From Glomus cerebriforme (Eukaryota > Glomeromycota > Glomeromycetes > Glomerales > Glomeraceae), in NCBI GenBank assembly GCA_003550305.1, contig QKYT01000323.1, forward strand, positions 55,669 to 86,428: 30,760 nt of DNA, given 5' to 3'. The translations under genes were made by a program, and so were the position numbers. This document shows positions 11,960-22,020 of the stretch, piece after piece. The notes below the pieces were generated by a model. That model saw only the letters and a list, made by a program, of their open reading frames with translations. It had not been told where the DNA came from and made no database searches. Numbering within the stretch: position 1 is the first letter of the stretch; every line of letters starts with the position of its first letter.

Positions 11960-12799
11960 TATTAGAACTACATAATACATAATGTATGATAGTACTATTG
12001 ATGTAATTTATAATCTGTTAGATAGTTTGCAAAACTTATAGGTCATTAACGAACAAGCAAATCTTCTGTCAAAATAAATAAATAATAAAAATTTGGAAAG
12101 TGATTAGAAGAAGACATACTATTTCATTAATATTTTTACCACAAAATATTTATAATGTATACGTACGTGGTAGATATAAGATTATCTATTGCACATATGT
12201 AATTAATAAATAATTTAATATTTAATCATCTAGTAATAAACTTAATCGTATATAATTTTGACTCATATTTATAAACCAGTATATATTGATAATAAATCAC
12301 AAACAAAAAAAATACTCTTCCATTCCATTTCTCTTCACTCACCTTATAAATTATTATTACATTAAAAAATGTAATATCATCACTCTGATAATACTAAATA
12401 GACAAATAAATGAAAAACGGAAAACTTTACAATTTGAATAGTAAGAGTTTCTCCTCCTTTTCTCCTCCTTCTTCTATGATAATATATATTATTTTAAATA
12501 ACAAATAATATTTTATACATTATTTAGCTATATTTATTCAAGCAAAAAAAAAAAAAGACTAATGGCCACAGATATATTGCACACTACTAAGTAAATCCAC
12601 GATTTTGAATAATATTAATGTTCATTATGTTTTTTTTAAAAAAAAGTTAGTTTTACCATAATAAAATTAAATGAAGATTGTTTTCTATTAGGTAAGTTAA
12701 ATCAGTATTTGCATAATCTTTATATAATTGTATTTCATTTTTTCTTAGATTTGCAATTAGTAAGTTCTAGATTTCAAATGTAGATAGGTAAGTAGTATC
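11960..12799. other. 3' flank of RPC31, gene-free
   Basis: AT-rich, with several A and T homopolymers (for example 12542-12555 and 12630-12648). A TTTTGACTCATATTTATA block near 12255 resembles part of the 6130/8745 repeat family but is too short to assign. No gene or RNA is seen. Confidence 0.4.
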
Positions 12800-12980
12800 A
12801 CCCTATATTCTACCACTTAGGATAGCTTCTACCTTTACCCGAAGTATAGTGGCAGTAGGGTAAAAGGGGGCCTCCCACCAGGCTATTTTTGCAACTGTAG
12901 ACGACCTTGGTTCGTTGGAAACGTGACGAACCCATAGCATATGCCCATGTCTTCCGGCTGGTTATGAGGTTGCAGCTTAT
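12800..12980. other. GC-rich structured island, possible SINE or ncRNA
   Basis: A sharp GC-rich block within AT-rich DNA. It contains two potential stems: CCTTTACCC near 12832-12840 with GGGTAAAAG at 12858-12866, and GTTCGT at 12910-12915 with ACGAAC at 12926-12931. It has no open reading frame. The isolation and structure would fit a SINE-like repeat or an RNA gene, but I do not recognise the family. A tRNA-type B-box is not convincing (GGTTCGTTGG at 12909). Confidence 0.3.
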
Positions 12981-13319
12981 TTATGATCTAAATTAGATTA
13001 GTTTATCAGATGAATTATCATTGAAATTTTCTCGTGGATCATATATAATGAAAAAGATATGATTAATTAAGGTGAGCATTGAAATTTACTTTGTTTTTCC
13101 CTTTGTTATTTTAGTAGTGTGCATCTATCTAGGCTAAAGGAGCTAAAATATGTAAAGTAATCTTTCTTTTTCTTTTAATTGATATCTTTAAAATCAATTT
13201 ATTAATCAATAAAGTGTTAAATAATAAGTAATCAATATATTTTTTATGAATTTTTGCAAATTATTATAGGCTATTACTATTTTTATTGTAATAAAAATTT
13301 AAATTAAACTAATGCTATA
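12981..13319. other. Gene-free AT-rich DNA
   Basis: Nothing recognisable in either strand between the GC-rich island and the hAT element. Confidence 0.4.
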
Positions 13320-13327
13320 TATTTAGA

Positions 13328-13651
13328 TAGTGCTTTGATCCGAGTCCGGTTTATCCGGATAAAATCCGGATAAAACCGATAATCCGCTGTTATATCCGTG
13401 GTTTTATCCGATTTTTGACGGATTTTATCCGGATCGTTGGGATTCGGATAATTCAAAATATTTCGGGAACTAATGGTCAGATTTCTATGATTCATAGTTT
13501 GTTCGAAAGCCCTTAATGTCAGGAATATGTTTATAGTACTGAAATTTTAAAAATAATTGATCCTAACCCGAATTTTATTAAATAACTATTTTTATCCGGA
13601 TAGAATAATTATTTTATCCGGATAACAGTTTTTATCCAGATCAAAGCACTA
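13328..13651. mobile_element. Non-autonomous hAT-type element (MITE), 324 bp
   Basis: Perfect 13-bp terminal inverted repeats TAGTGCTTTGATC (13328-13340) and its complement (13639-13651) are flanked by an identical 8-bp duplication TATTTAGA at 13320-13327 and 13652-13659. An 8-bp duplication plus a TAGTG-type end is the hallmark of hAT elements. The interior is non-coding and carries several copies of TTATCCGGAT near both ends, which could be subterminal transposase-binding repeats. The intact duplication and perfect ends suggest a recent insertion. Confidence 0.88.
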
Positions 13652-13659
13652 TATTTAGA

Positions 13660-14059
13660 GTATATTGGTAAAATAATCGTCTCGAATTAGTCTAATTAAT
13701 TGAATTATTCAATCATTTTCCAGCTCTATCTACTAAATAACAATTTTGACTAATATATTAATTACTATTTCTAAAAAGCTTGGATATAATGACGAAGGTG
13801 TATCTGTATTGCAAAGCGAGATGGAGGTAATGATATTGATAATAAAAACATTGTAAAATCATTAGATATTATTCATATTGATGAAAAATTCTTGGGATTG
13901 AATATTTTAATATGGATTTGGAGAGAATTACACAACAGTGTAATGAATTATAACCTTTTTATTATAAAATAATTCCAAGATTTCATTTGATAAGTTTAGT
14001 AAACATGCCTGACTTAAAAAACACATTACAATCATTTCGTTTAATAAATGTAAATAAAA
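13660..14059. other. Gene-free DNA downstream of the kinase
   Basis: AT-rich spacer between the hAT element and the 3' end of the minus-strand kinase. No feature recognised. Confidence 0.4.
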
Positions 14060-15324
14060 TTATTGCACAACTGATAAAATTTTACTATTATTGTTAATTT
14101 CCAAACGAGAAATATCAATTTGTTGAGATTCTATCAAATGGAAATTTTTTTAATTTTTTTTTTTAGTATATTTTTCAAACAAAATAAAAATTTAATTACC
14201 TGAATAGTATTTTAAACTTATAATATTATCATATTGGTTATAATAATCATCAGAATTTTTTGGTTCAGGAAGATTATTAAAATCAAGTAATCTACTTGTA
14301 TAAATAGCTTCAGAATGTGTTTCATATGATAAACTGGTAGAAGATACATTACTACTAATTTGCAATTTATTATTAATTTCATCAGCTTCTTTAATTTGTT
14401 TTTGTAATTCTGTTTCTTCTATTTTTTCTATTTTTCCAAGTTCATTCCACCATTGATATAAAATATCATTAATTTCATCTGCAGTTGGTCGATTTGATGG
14501 ATGTGCATCTAAACATCTTTTAATTAAATGCACAACCAATTGGGGAACTTTAATATTAAACCTTGGCCTAAGTCCTTGGCAGATTCTTATTGCTAGATGT
14601 TTATTATGACTTACATCATGGTATGGAGGTAATCCAGAAATTACTTCATACATAATTATACCAAAACTATAAATATCAGCTGCTTTTGTATAATTCCGTC
14701 CTTGTAAAATTTCAGGAGCAATATAAGGTAAAACGCCATAAACATTTCTTTTTGTATTTTCTGATGTATCATAATCTGCAGATTTACATAATCCCATATC
14801 AGTTATACAAGCATAACCTGTATGAAGTATATTGCCAATATGTAAATCTCGATGAATTAGCCCATTCAAATGAATTTCATTAAGCCCACGTGCAATATTC
14901 CATAAATCAAAAATCTTAGTTTTCCAACTTAATTTATCATAATTTGTATCTAAATAATTTCGCAAACTTCCATTCCATGCATAATTCAAAACCATCACAT
15001 AATCTTTTGTGTCTGGAACTTGAGTTATTCCATAAAGTTTAATAATAGAATCATCATCCATAACTTTATGATGTAACGTAATCTAAATATATATTTATAA
15101 AAAAAATGTATTAGTAATAATCATATTTTAAAATTTTATTATAAAATGGTAAATTAAATTATTACCTCATTGATAAATGATAATGTATCATTTTTTGAAT
15201 TATTTAAACTTTTCAGAGCTACAAACATATTTTTAGAGCCGAATCGTTCCCAAATTTGAATTCCATTATCCCAACAATAAATAAATCCATCAATCCATTT
15301 TGCTTGAAGAATTTTTTGAACATA
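14060..15324 (-). CDS. TKL-type protein kinase, 5' end broken
   Basis: Minus-strand kinase gene. Readable exons are 15324-15166 (N-lobe fragment with VALKSL lysine motif), 15082-14200 and 14130-14060; donors and acceptors are GT/AG and phases agree. The large exon contains the complete C-lobe: catalytic loop HRDLHIGN, DMG instead of DFG, APE motif (IAPEIL), DIYSFGIIMYE, and the CLDAHPSNRPTADE segment. A Ser/Asn-rich tail follows and is continued by the last exon (QQIDISRLEI). Upstream of 15324 the expected Gly-rich loop is missing and an in-frame TAA (15327-15325) interrupts the frame, so either the N-lobe is dead or the gene is expressed as a C-lobe fragment from the Met codon at 15061-15059. 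Its paralogue at 26563-28188 is intact. Probable cytosolic Ser/Thr or Tyr signalling kinase; activity doubtful. Confidence 0.75.
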
Positions 15325-15559
15325 TTATCCAAAAATAGTTCGTGAAAAATTTTCCTTAGTAAATTGACAAATCCATTACATCATTGCGGCTAATTTAGGA
15401 AATTTGTATGACATCTACAAGTTATAAATATTCCCAATTTCTTTAAAAAACAATTCTTTCGCAGGGACTATACTGTATATATATTTCTACTCACCATGTT
15501 TCATAATATTAAAAATAAACCTGATTCATTAATCGGACAGAAGATGCCATTTCTGAGAA

Positions 15560-17010
15560 TATATTAAATATTACGATTATAAATCTTTTATAATATTAAA
15601 GAAATTCTGAAATAGTCTAAGTGCCAAGCAAATTGGAAAATTTCTCATATTTGGAATATTTTTAATCTTGATAATTCAATTGCTAAAATTGTTTATGAGG
15701 TAATTTAATAATATCTATAATATACTGTATATATAACATACAGTACGTATCTAATTTATTTTTTTTCAACTTTTTTTAACTTAGCTTAAACTTCATCGTG
15801 AAGTTGATTTTCATGACAATGTATACATTTTATGGTGTTACATCTGGTATGATTTTTAAAAAATTCATTCTGCAATCCTTTAATATACTGTATGATTTTT
15901 CTTTTAGAGAATCAAAATGATAACTATTTGTTAGTAATGGAGTATACTAATGGTGGTACTGTACCTCAAGTTATTTATAGGAATATTTTGTAAAATTCAA
16001 TTATAATGATAACTTAAACCTAGCACTTCAATTAGCTTAGGCCGTTTATGCTATATCATGTTTACATGACGAAGGAATTCATCATAATTTGGTAATTAAT
16101 TCATTTATTCGTTCATTTATTTTGTTTTTTTTTATTTATTACATAGTTCATATATTAAATGTAATTATTTTAATGCCATCGATAATATACTAGTTCATCA
16201 ATATTCTATCAAGTTAGTTGATCTTGAGTTATCAAAAAGAATTGATGAAGTATCCAGACGTAAATTAAAATTATTTGGAGTAATTCCTTATGTTGGCTCA
16301 AAAAGATAGTATGGGAAATATCTAGTAGTAAACCTCCTTTTTATGTTGAAGTTAAATTTGTTTGGCTATGAAAATTTCACAAGGTATTAAAGAAACGATC
16401 GTTTCTAATACTCCTGCTGATTACGCTAAGATTTATAATGGTAAATGTAATTTAGATTCAATTTATAATTTAACTTTATATTTATTTAATATAATTTTTT
16501 TTTATCTAGAATGTTGGGATAATGAGCCAAATAATCGTCCAACTATGAATCAAGTAGTTAAAAGATTTGATTATCTTAATAATCTAAAATCAAATGGTTT
16601 AAATCCTGCTTTTTATTTGGATGTTTTATTTTGATGGAATTGAAATAAAAGAAAATTATGAAATAGCGTTTAATATATTTATTAATGATCAGAAAAGTAT
16701 CATTTATTGGCGTAATTTTTATTGGATTATGTTTTGAGGAACAGTTAAAAATGAAAAATTTAGCTTATGAATATTATAAAAATTAGCAAATAAAAATTTT
16801 TGTGGCATGAGAGTTATTTTTATTATGTATTGGTATAAGAAGGCTGTAAGTAATGGACATTTAATTGCTATGTATAAACTTGCTCAGAAAGTCGTTAAGG
16901 TGGTAAAAAAATCAAAATAAAACTTTTAAAAAATCAACTGAAGGAGAATATACATGTGGAGTAATTATGTTAGGATATAATTCGGTTTCGTCTTACGATT
17001 TAATGATTGT
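15560..17010 (+). pseudogene. Decayed TKL kinase with Sel1-repeat remnants
   Basis: A plus-strand series of kinase fragments in order: an N-lobe remnant near 15600-15710, LKLHREVDFHDNV with YGVT near 15784-15848, an ENQNDNYLLVMEYTNGGT hinge segment near 15908-15960, SCLHDEGI with a ruined catalytic loop (HHNL for HRDL) near 16055-16092, KLVDLELSKRID near 16210-16248, GVIPYVGSKR, then AMKISQGIKETIV and WDNEPNNRPTMNQVV (16514-16560). After 16630, fragments such as YWYKKAVSNGHLIAMYKLAQ (about 16830-16890) match Sel1-type repeats. Stops and frameshifts break it repeatedly, and the catalytic Asp codon is lost. It belongs to a kinase subfamily different from the two on the minus strand. Non-functional. 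Confidence 0.8.
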
Positions 17011-17409
17011 ATTATAACATTGGAAGATTCTGAAGTTTCATCATATCTTCGTAAATTTTGATTTTTTTGTATAATTTTATTTACTAATTCTTCTCCATTT
17101 CCATTCTTAATTTGTTTAGTTGAATTATCAAAGGATAACCTTAATGGATTTATTATTTATTATGATATACACTCAAGATTTTTATTTGTTTAAATATACC
17201 TTTGAGTGGAAACCTATTCTTTTTAGTTGGATTCTCATTTATATTTTCATAACATCATTGAGATAATTTTTTCTTAAGTTCTATAACGCATTGGAACGAA
17301 TGGTTGATATTTGCATCAAAATTCAGCTACAGACGATTATGAAATATGTTAAAAGGATCAAGAAAATAAGTACGCTTTGATTTCGTAATCTATAAAACCG
17401 TAAAGATCA
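17011..17409. other. Spacer between two decayed genes
   Basis: No open frame or repeat that I can support. It may include further unreadable Sel1 remnants at its left edge. Confidence 0.3.
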
Positions 17410-18810
17410 ATTAACATCGTGATATCATTTTTTGGAATCAAACTGAAGTGTTACCATTCCTTTTTTATTCTTTGGTGGAATATACTTGTTCGGTTGATTA
17501 ATGAAATAATCGATGTAAATAACGGTAAGTTTGAATGATTTTTGCAAAAGTGGATAAAGATCACTAATCAACTCACGCCTTATTTTATGTTTTTTTTTAT
17601 ATGTTTTGCAGTAGATGCATTTTTGGAAGAAATTACGTTTACTTGACCTCATCGTAGAAATCGATCAGAGCGGTACTCCTTAAAATTACAATAAAGAATT
17701 TGACACTATCTATATGTAAAGGTCGTCAAAGAATATCCATAAAATTTATTAAGTAGTACATGCGGAGATAAATTACATGATAGCAACTTAAAATCTATCA
17801 ATGAATCTATGAACCATCCTACTATATATCCGAGCAATAATTTTTTCGAAAGAATGGTACTGCACATTTCAGGTTCTGGATCAATCACTTCGTTGTATTG
17901 AAACTTGGTCGAGAAATAATAACATTCCCACACTCACCAATCACACGAATACATATATAATTATGTAAAAAATTCGCGTTAATATGCCATTGATTTTATT
18001 ATTTGTATGAGAAAATTACATATTGAAATTCATATTGTGTAATAAAAAAAAGTATTGTGGTTCTTTAAGAGGGTGTTATCAATATGTTGAGAAATTCTGA
18101 TTAATAGATCAAACACATAACTACCTCCCATGTCGTAACATCAAATGATAATTTGGTAAAGTCAATACATAAATGTACAGTATGATTCCTTAGGAACAAT
18201 ATTGTAAGAGCTAATTTTTGGCCAAATTAATTTCATTTCGCCACTTACTTTATCTAATACAAATTCCCGAATTTTCCACCTAAAATTAAGTCCAACTACT
18301 ATCTCTCTGCAGGTCTTGAAGCACATTATTTGTGTATTTTGATTGTGTCAGAAATTTGACGGATCCAGAAATTTTATTACAATGTTCACTGTCGTTGCAA
18401 ATGGTGGTTTGAGTAAGTGTTACGGAAGGATATGGTTGCGTTTTTTTTCTCGGCACTTTGATTAGCCTTCCCGACACTTTTGTGAGTCCTAACTCCATTT
18501 TCGTGTTCTATTATTCTAACATTCTTTAAAAAAAATAAGTTTGACTTTGTTAACTAAATATATAAATGTAGTAGTAGAATGAATACAAATCAATATTTAA
18601 ACTACATGTTAAAGTTATATGATACTTGAAATAGACTAGCTGGTCTTGTGAGAACCATTTTCGCGTTTCTCCTGATTCATAGACTAACATTTCGCCGTGT
18701 TCTTTGAATGGTTCTCCGACTTTAAGGCATGTGCCACTTATTGTATTCACAGTTAAGTCCAGTTTACAGGAGACTTGGAAATTTCCACTTGCTTCTTCTA
18801 GTTGTTCTTC
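17410..18810 (-). pseudogene. Decayed multi-exon gene, unidentified
   Basis: Several minus-strand segments read like protein but lie in different frames. After a good acceptor (TTTACAG, near 18812), 18810-18620 encodes EEQLEEASGNFQ, SGTCLKVGEPFKEHGEML and ETRKWFSQDQ. 18480-18290 contains KVSGRLIKVPRKKTQPYPS with NDSEHCNKISGS. About 18310-18170 contains FRWKIREFVLDKVSGEMKLI in another frame. 17933-17706 and 17652-17425 each hold a 75-codon open frame; the latter has a CIYCKTYKKKHK segment. Frame changes and internal stops between segments argue for decay. I do not recognise the family. Codon use looks less AT-biased than in the neighbours between 18290 and 18810, which could indicate transfer or a former mobile-element gene. 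Confidence 0.4.
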
Positions 18811-18829
18811 TGTAAATGAGAAAATAGAA

Positions 18830-19661
18830 ACTAACAGGCGAAAAAAAGTGATTGCGGTTTTATTAGAATGGAAAATAAGGATTCTTAATAAGGGAATTTA
18901 ATGTAACACTAACTCTGTGAACATTTCAACGCGATTATGCAACATCATTTATATTCGCAGCAAGGATTATCATCAAAACATCTCGAATCCTGATATAAAA
19001 TCTTAAAGATCATCCGGTACTTAACTATATGACAAGATCGAAACGAACTGCGAAGAACACTGTGTGAAAAAAAATAAGCGCACGCTCATGACGTCACATC
19101 ATCGATAAATGATACAGAAATAATTAAAAAAAACATTAACTACCTTAAGTTGCCATACGTAGTGCAATAAGTGCAATAATGTACAGCGTAAAAAAACAGG
19201 TAGTGTGTGATTTATTCCATACATGTATGGATGGTTAATAACAGATAATTACAGTATATCTTTGTGTAACATTATAAAAAAGTTTTTGCCTTTTTTAGTT
19301 ATAAGGTAAATACAAAAGTTATATCATTACACGCAGAATATATATGTTTATAAGTAAAAATGCAATTAATTCAATATGCAGCATAATTCTGGCTAAGTTT
19401 GAATTTTGAAGTAGTATATCGAACCATACATACCATACATACCACAGCGTCAACCATACACTACATGTTTGCTATATACCCTAAAAAAACTTTGCGATCA
19501 ATAAAAACTTAGTATTAATAATTTTATGCAGGAGCAATATTAATTCCGGACTTTTCCGGTTATCTGCTGTGCTACTTGAGTTCAGCCGTTATACATAAGT
19601 AAAAACTTTAAAAAGATTCTCTGAAAAAAAATTTTTACATATTTCAACTTCCGAAAAAAAA
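18830..19661. other. Upstream region of the IFI27-like gene
   Basis: No gene seen. A perfect TGACGTCA palindrome (CRE/ATF-type site) lies at 19089-19096. Short direct repeats of CATACATAC type occur at about 19425-19445, and an ATTCCGGACTTTTCCGG pair at about 19543-19560. Which of these regulates the downstream gene, if any, cannot be told from sequence. Confidence 0.35.
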
Positions 19662-20597
19662 ATGACGATACTTATTTCTGATATAAAATTATTTGCAATC
19701 GTTTTATACTCCGCATTTGTAAACAATGAACACCTAACCATTATTAGAGATATTTGGAATTTTCCTTGGGTAACAGGAACTACTGCAGCATCGGCAATAG
19801 GATTAGTTGGTTGGTTAATATCACCTATTATTTTAGCAGCAATAATTAATGGGTTAGGATTTGGTGTAGAAGGTATTGCAGCAGGTTCATTTGGGGCTTG
19901 GTTTATGTCATTGTATGGAGGTATGGTTCAACGTGGAAGTCTTCTTTCAATTTTACAATCAATTGGTGCTGCAGGTTTAGGTTCTCTTGGTACTTCAATA
20001 AGCAGTGGTTTTGGAGCAGCTATTGGAATTCTTATTGGCGCAATTGGTGGTTCTGAGCTCGCAACATATTTTAGTAAATTGGAATTAAATGAACCAGAAG
20101 AACAAATACTTGGAAGTTTGGTTCAAATTGAAGGCGGCATTTATCAAAATAATCATATGATTATATTAACACTCTTGCCAGCTTTATTATATAATGATAC
20201 AATGTTAAAGTGTTTTATCGAAACATTTATAACTTGTTCACCATTTGCTGAATCTAAATTATTTAGATTTGATTTTAAAGAAAATAATTTATCAAAATTA
20301 AAATCAGAAGAAAGAAAAGTGAATCATACCATTTATAATTTGTTAATTGGTGATTATAAAAAATCTGAATTGGAATATATTTTTCGTGATGATAACTTAA
20401 CTGGATATTATCTAAATCTTAGCAATTATCAATCATCAAATAAAATGATAAATTTATTGGTGGAAATTTGGAAGATTATAAATGGTAATGTAAATATTAA
20501 TATTGATAACATTCGAGATCAAATTCAGGATCGGTATCACAAATTTTCAGACTATTTTAAAAAGTTAGGAGAAAATTATTTTTATAAATTATTATAG
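19662..20597 (+). CDS. IFI6/IFI27 (ISG12)-like membrane protein with extra C-terminal domain
   Basis: Intronless ORF of 311 residues. Residues ~45-130 match the Ifi-6-16 family pattern (IFI6/IFI27/ISG12): a Gly/Ala-rich, very hydrophobic hairpin with GFGVEGIAAGSFGAWFMS, then GGMVQRGSLLSILQSIGAAG and an IGILIGAIGG end. In animals such proteins sit in mitochondrial or ER membranes and act in apoptosis and innate immunity; the fungal role is unknown. The first ~20 residues are hydrophobic and could be a signal or anchor. Residues ~140-311 are polar, rich in Asn, Lys, Leu and aromatic residues, and resemble nothing I know; animal members usually end soon after the hydrophobic region. The ATG at 19662 follows an A-rich leader and no upstream in-frame extension is needed. 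Its codons are as AT-rich as those of its neighbours. Confidence 0.75.
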   Translation: MTILISDIKLFAIVLYSAFVNNEHLTIIRDIWNFPWVTGTTAASAIGLVGWLISPIILAAIINGLGFGVEGIAAGSFGAWFMSLYGGMVQRGSLLSILQSIGAAGLGSLGTSISSGFGAAIGILIGAIGGSELATYFSKLELNEPEEQILGSLVQIEGGIYQNNHMIILTLLPALLYNDTMLKCFIETFITCSPFAESKLFRFDFKENNLSKLKSEERKVNHTIYNLLIGDYKKSELEYIFRDDNLTGYYLNLSNYQSSNKMINLLVEIWKIINGNVNINIDNIRDQIQDRYHKFSDYFKKLGENYFYKLL

Positions 20598-21320
20598 TAT
20601 AGTTATCGTAGTCATTATAACTTAAATAGCTTATTTTATAGATTACAAGTAGAGTGAATTTTTATTTTTATTTTTATTTTTATTTCAAACGAAGACATAA
20701 CTACAGGCGGAAATTACAAATAGATTAACGATTCTGATTCTATTACACTCACATTTGTGATCAAATTGTCATTGTTCTCAAATTGAGGCAATTTTGTTAT
20801 AACGTAAAAACTGCGATGTCAATTTCTTTATTAAATAATAATATATATGTTTTACAATACTTAAAAGCGTTTTTTCGATAAAAAATTATTGCTTTCTATT
20901 GGTGATTGTCGCCGCTATAATTTCGGCTAGAGTTAAGATACTTTATACCAAGGCAAGAAATTTTGAAACAAAGATTTAATTATCACGTACTCATTCGGCA
21001 GGAATTGTTAATATAAAACCGACTATTTTACAGTAGACCATAGATTTTCTAAAGTTTTTGAATTGATTTTTTATTTGAGTTAATCTTTAGTAACTTTTAA
21101 TTGAGGTGTAACCCAAGGTTTATTTCTTAAATCTGACATGTAAGTTAAATAATTTAACAGGACGTGGATTCATTAGGTTCTTCCTCTAATGATAAATTCC
21201 CAACTTACAGCAATTCTATATGATGAAGAGGTTTGGAACATCAAAAAATCAACTTAACTAGCAGGGATGATTACGTCAATTATATATAACATTATAACTC
21301 CCTCAGCGTTCACCATCAAA
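20598..21320. other. Gene-free DNA with a hexanucleotide microsatellite
   Basis: Apart from a (TTTTTA)n tract at 20659-20685, I see no gene, RNA or ordered repeat here. Confidence 0.45.
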
Positions 21321-21449
21321 AAAGCTCGGGCACGTGACAACTGACCAAGGTGACGAATAAGATTTCACCACTCGAAAAAATTCCAGATACGAAAACAGGA
21401 GGGTGACGCGATGTGACAATTATTTACTATGATCACGTGCCCGAGCTTT
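21321..21449. mobile_element. Small inverted-repeat element (129 bp) with CACGTG in each arm
   Basis: Perfect 17-bp inverted arms AAAGCTCGGGCACGTGA (21321-21337) and its complement (21433-21449) enclose 95 bp of more GC-rich DNA than the surroundings. No clear target-site duplication is visible, so the boundaries may be off. The interior is non-coding. Each arm contains a perfect E-box CACGTG. Confidence 0.55.
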
Positions 21450-22020
21450 CTCGGATTTTCTTTATGAATTTACGCAAATCTTTGAAGAATTATTTACTAT
21501 AGCTTAGGTTTTTTTTTTAAAAAAAAAGGAAAACAATTTTTATTCATTCCAGAATTCCAGAAATAGAAATATGAGGATAGTCAATTCTTTTTTTACGAAC
21601 GTGTTTCGAGAGCAGTGGTCAGTAGACCAGCCCATTTTTTCGATGACACGAGAGCATAGACACGTAGTACTGAAATGACAAAAACTTCTTATTAAAATAA
21701 ATAAAAAATGTATTAAATTTTATTCAAATTTAAAACAGTATTTATTTGAAATAAAAATTAAAACATAGACGCTGTTTTTTTAAGACAAGTTTTAGTTGCA
21801 AACCCACGCGAAAACTTATTTCCCACTACACGAATAGAGTTCCATTTTTTAAATAGAAGTTTGCCCACTAGTAAGGATATTCATATACAAAAAACAGTTA
21901 TAAGGTTTATTTTGATTTTTACATAACTAATATTAAAATGCAATAAAAAAAAGTTTAATATGCATTAAATTTATTATATTTACAAATGAAAATGTTGATA
22001 AACAATTTATTATATGTTTC
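21450..22020. other. Gene-free AT-rich DNA
   Basis: A T-then-A homopolymer pair at about 21509-21528 could fold back on itself. Nothing else was recognised. Confidence 0.4.

Noticed and set aside
11319..11980. ORFs overlapping RPC31 in other frames
   Set aside because: Shadows of the acidic and Gly-rich coding sequence.
13304..13495. 63-codon minus-strand ORF
   Set aside because: Lies across the left end and flank of the hAT element and is made of its subterminal repeats.
14686..14883. 65-codon plus-strand ORF
   Set aside because: Antisense to the kinase catalytic region.
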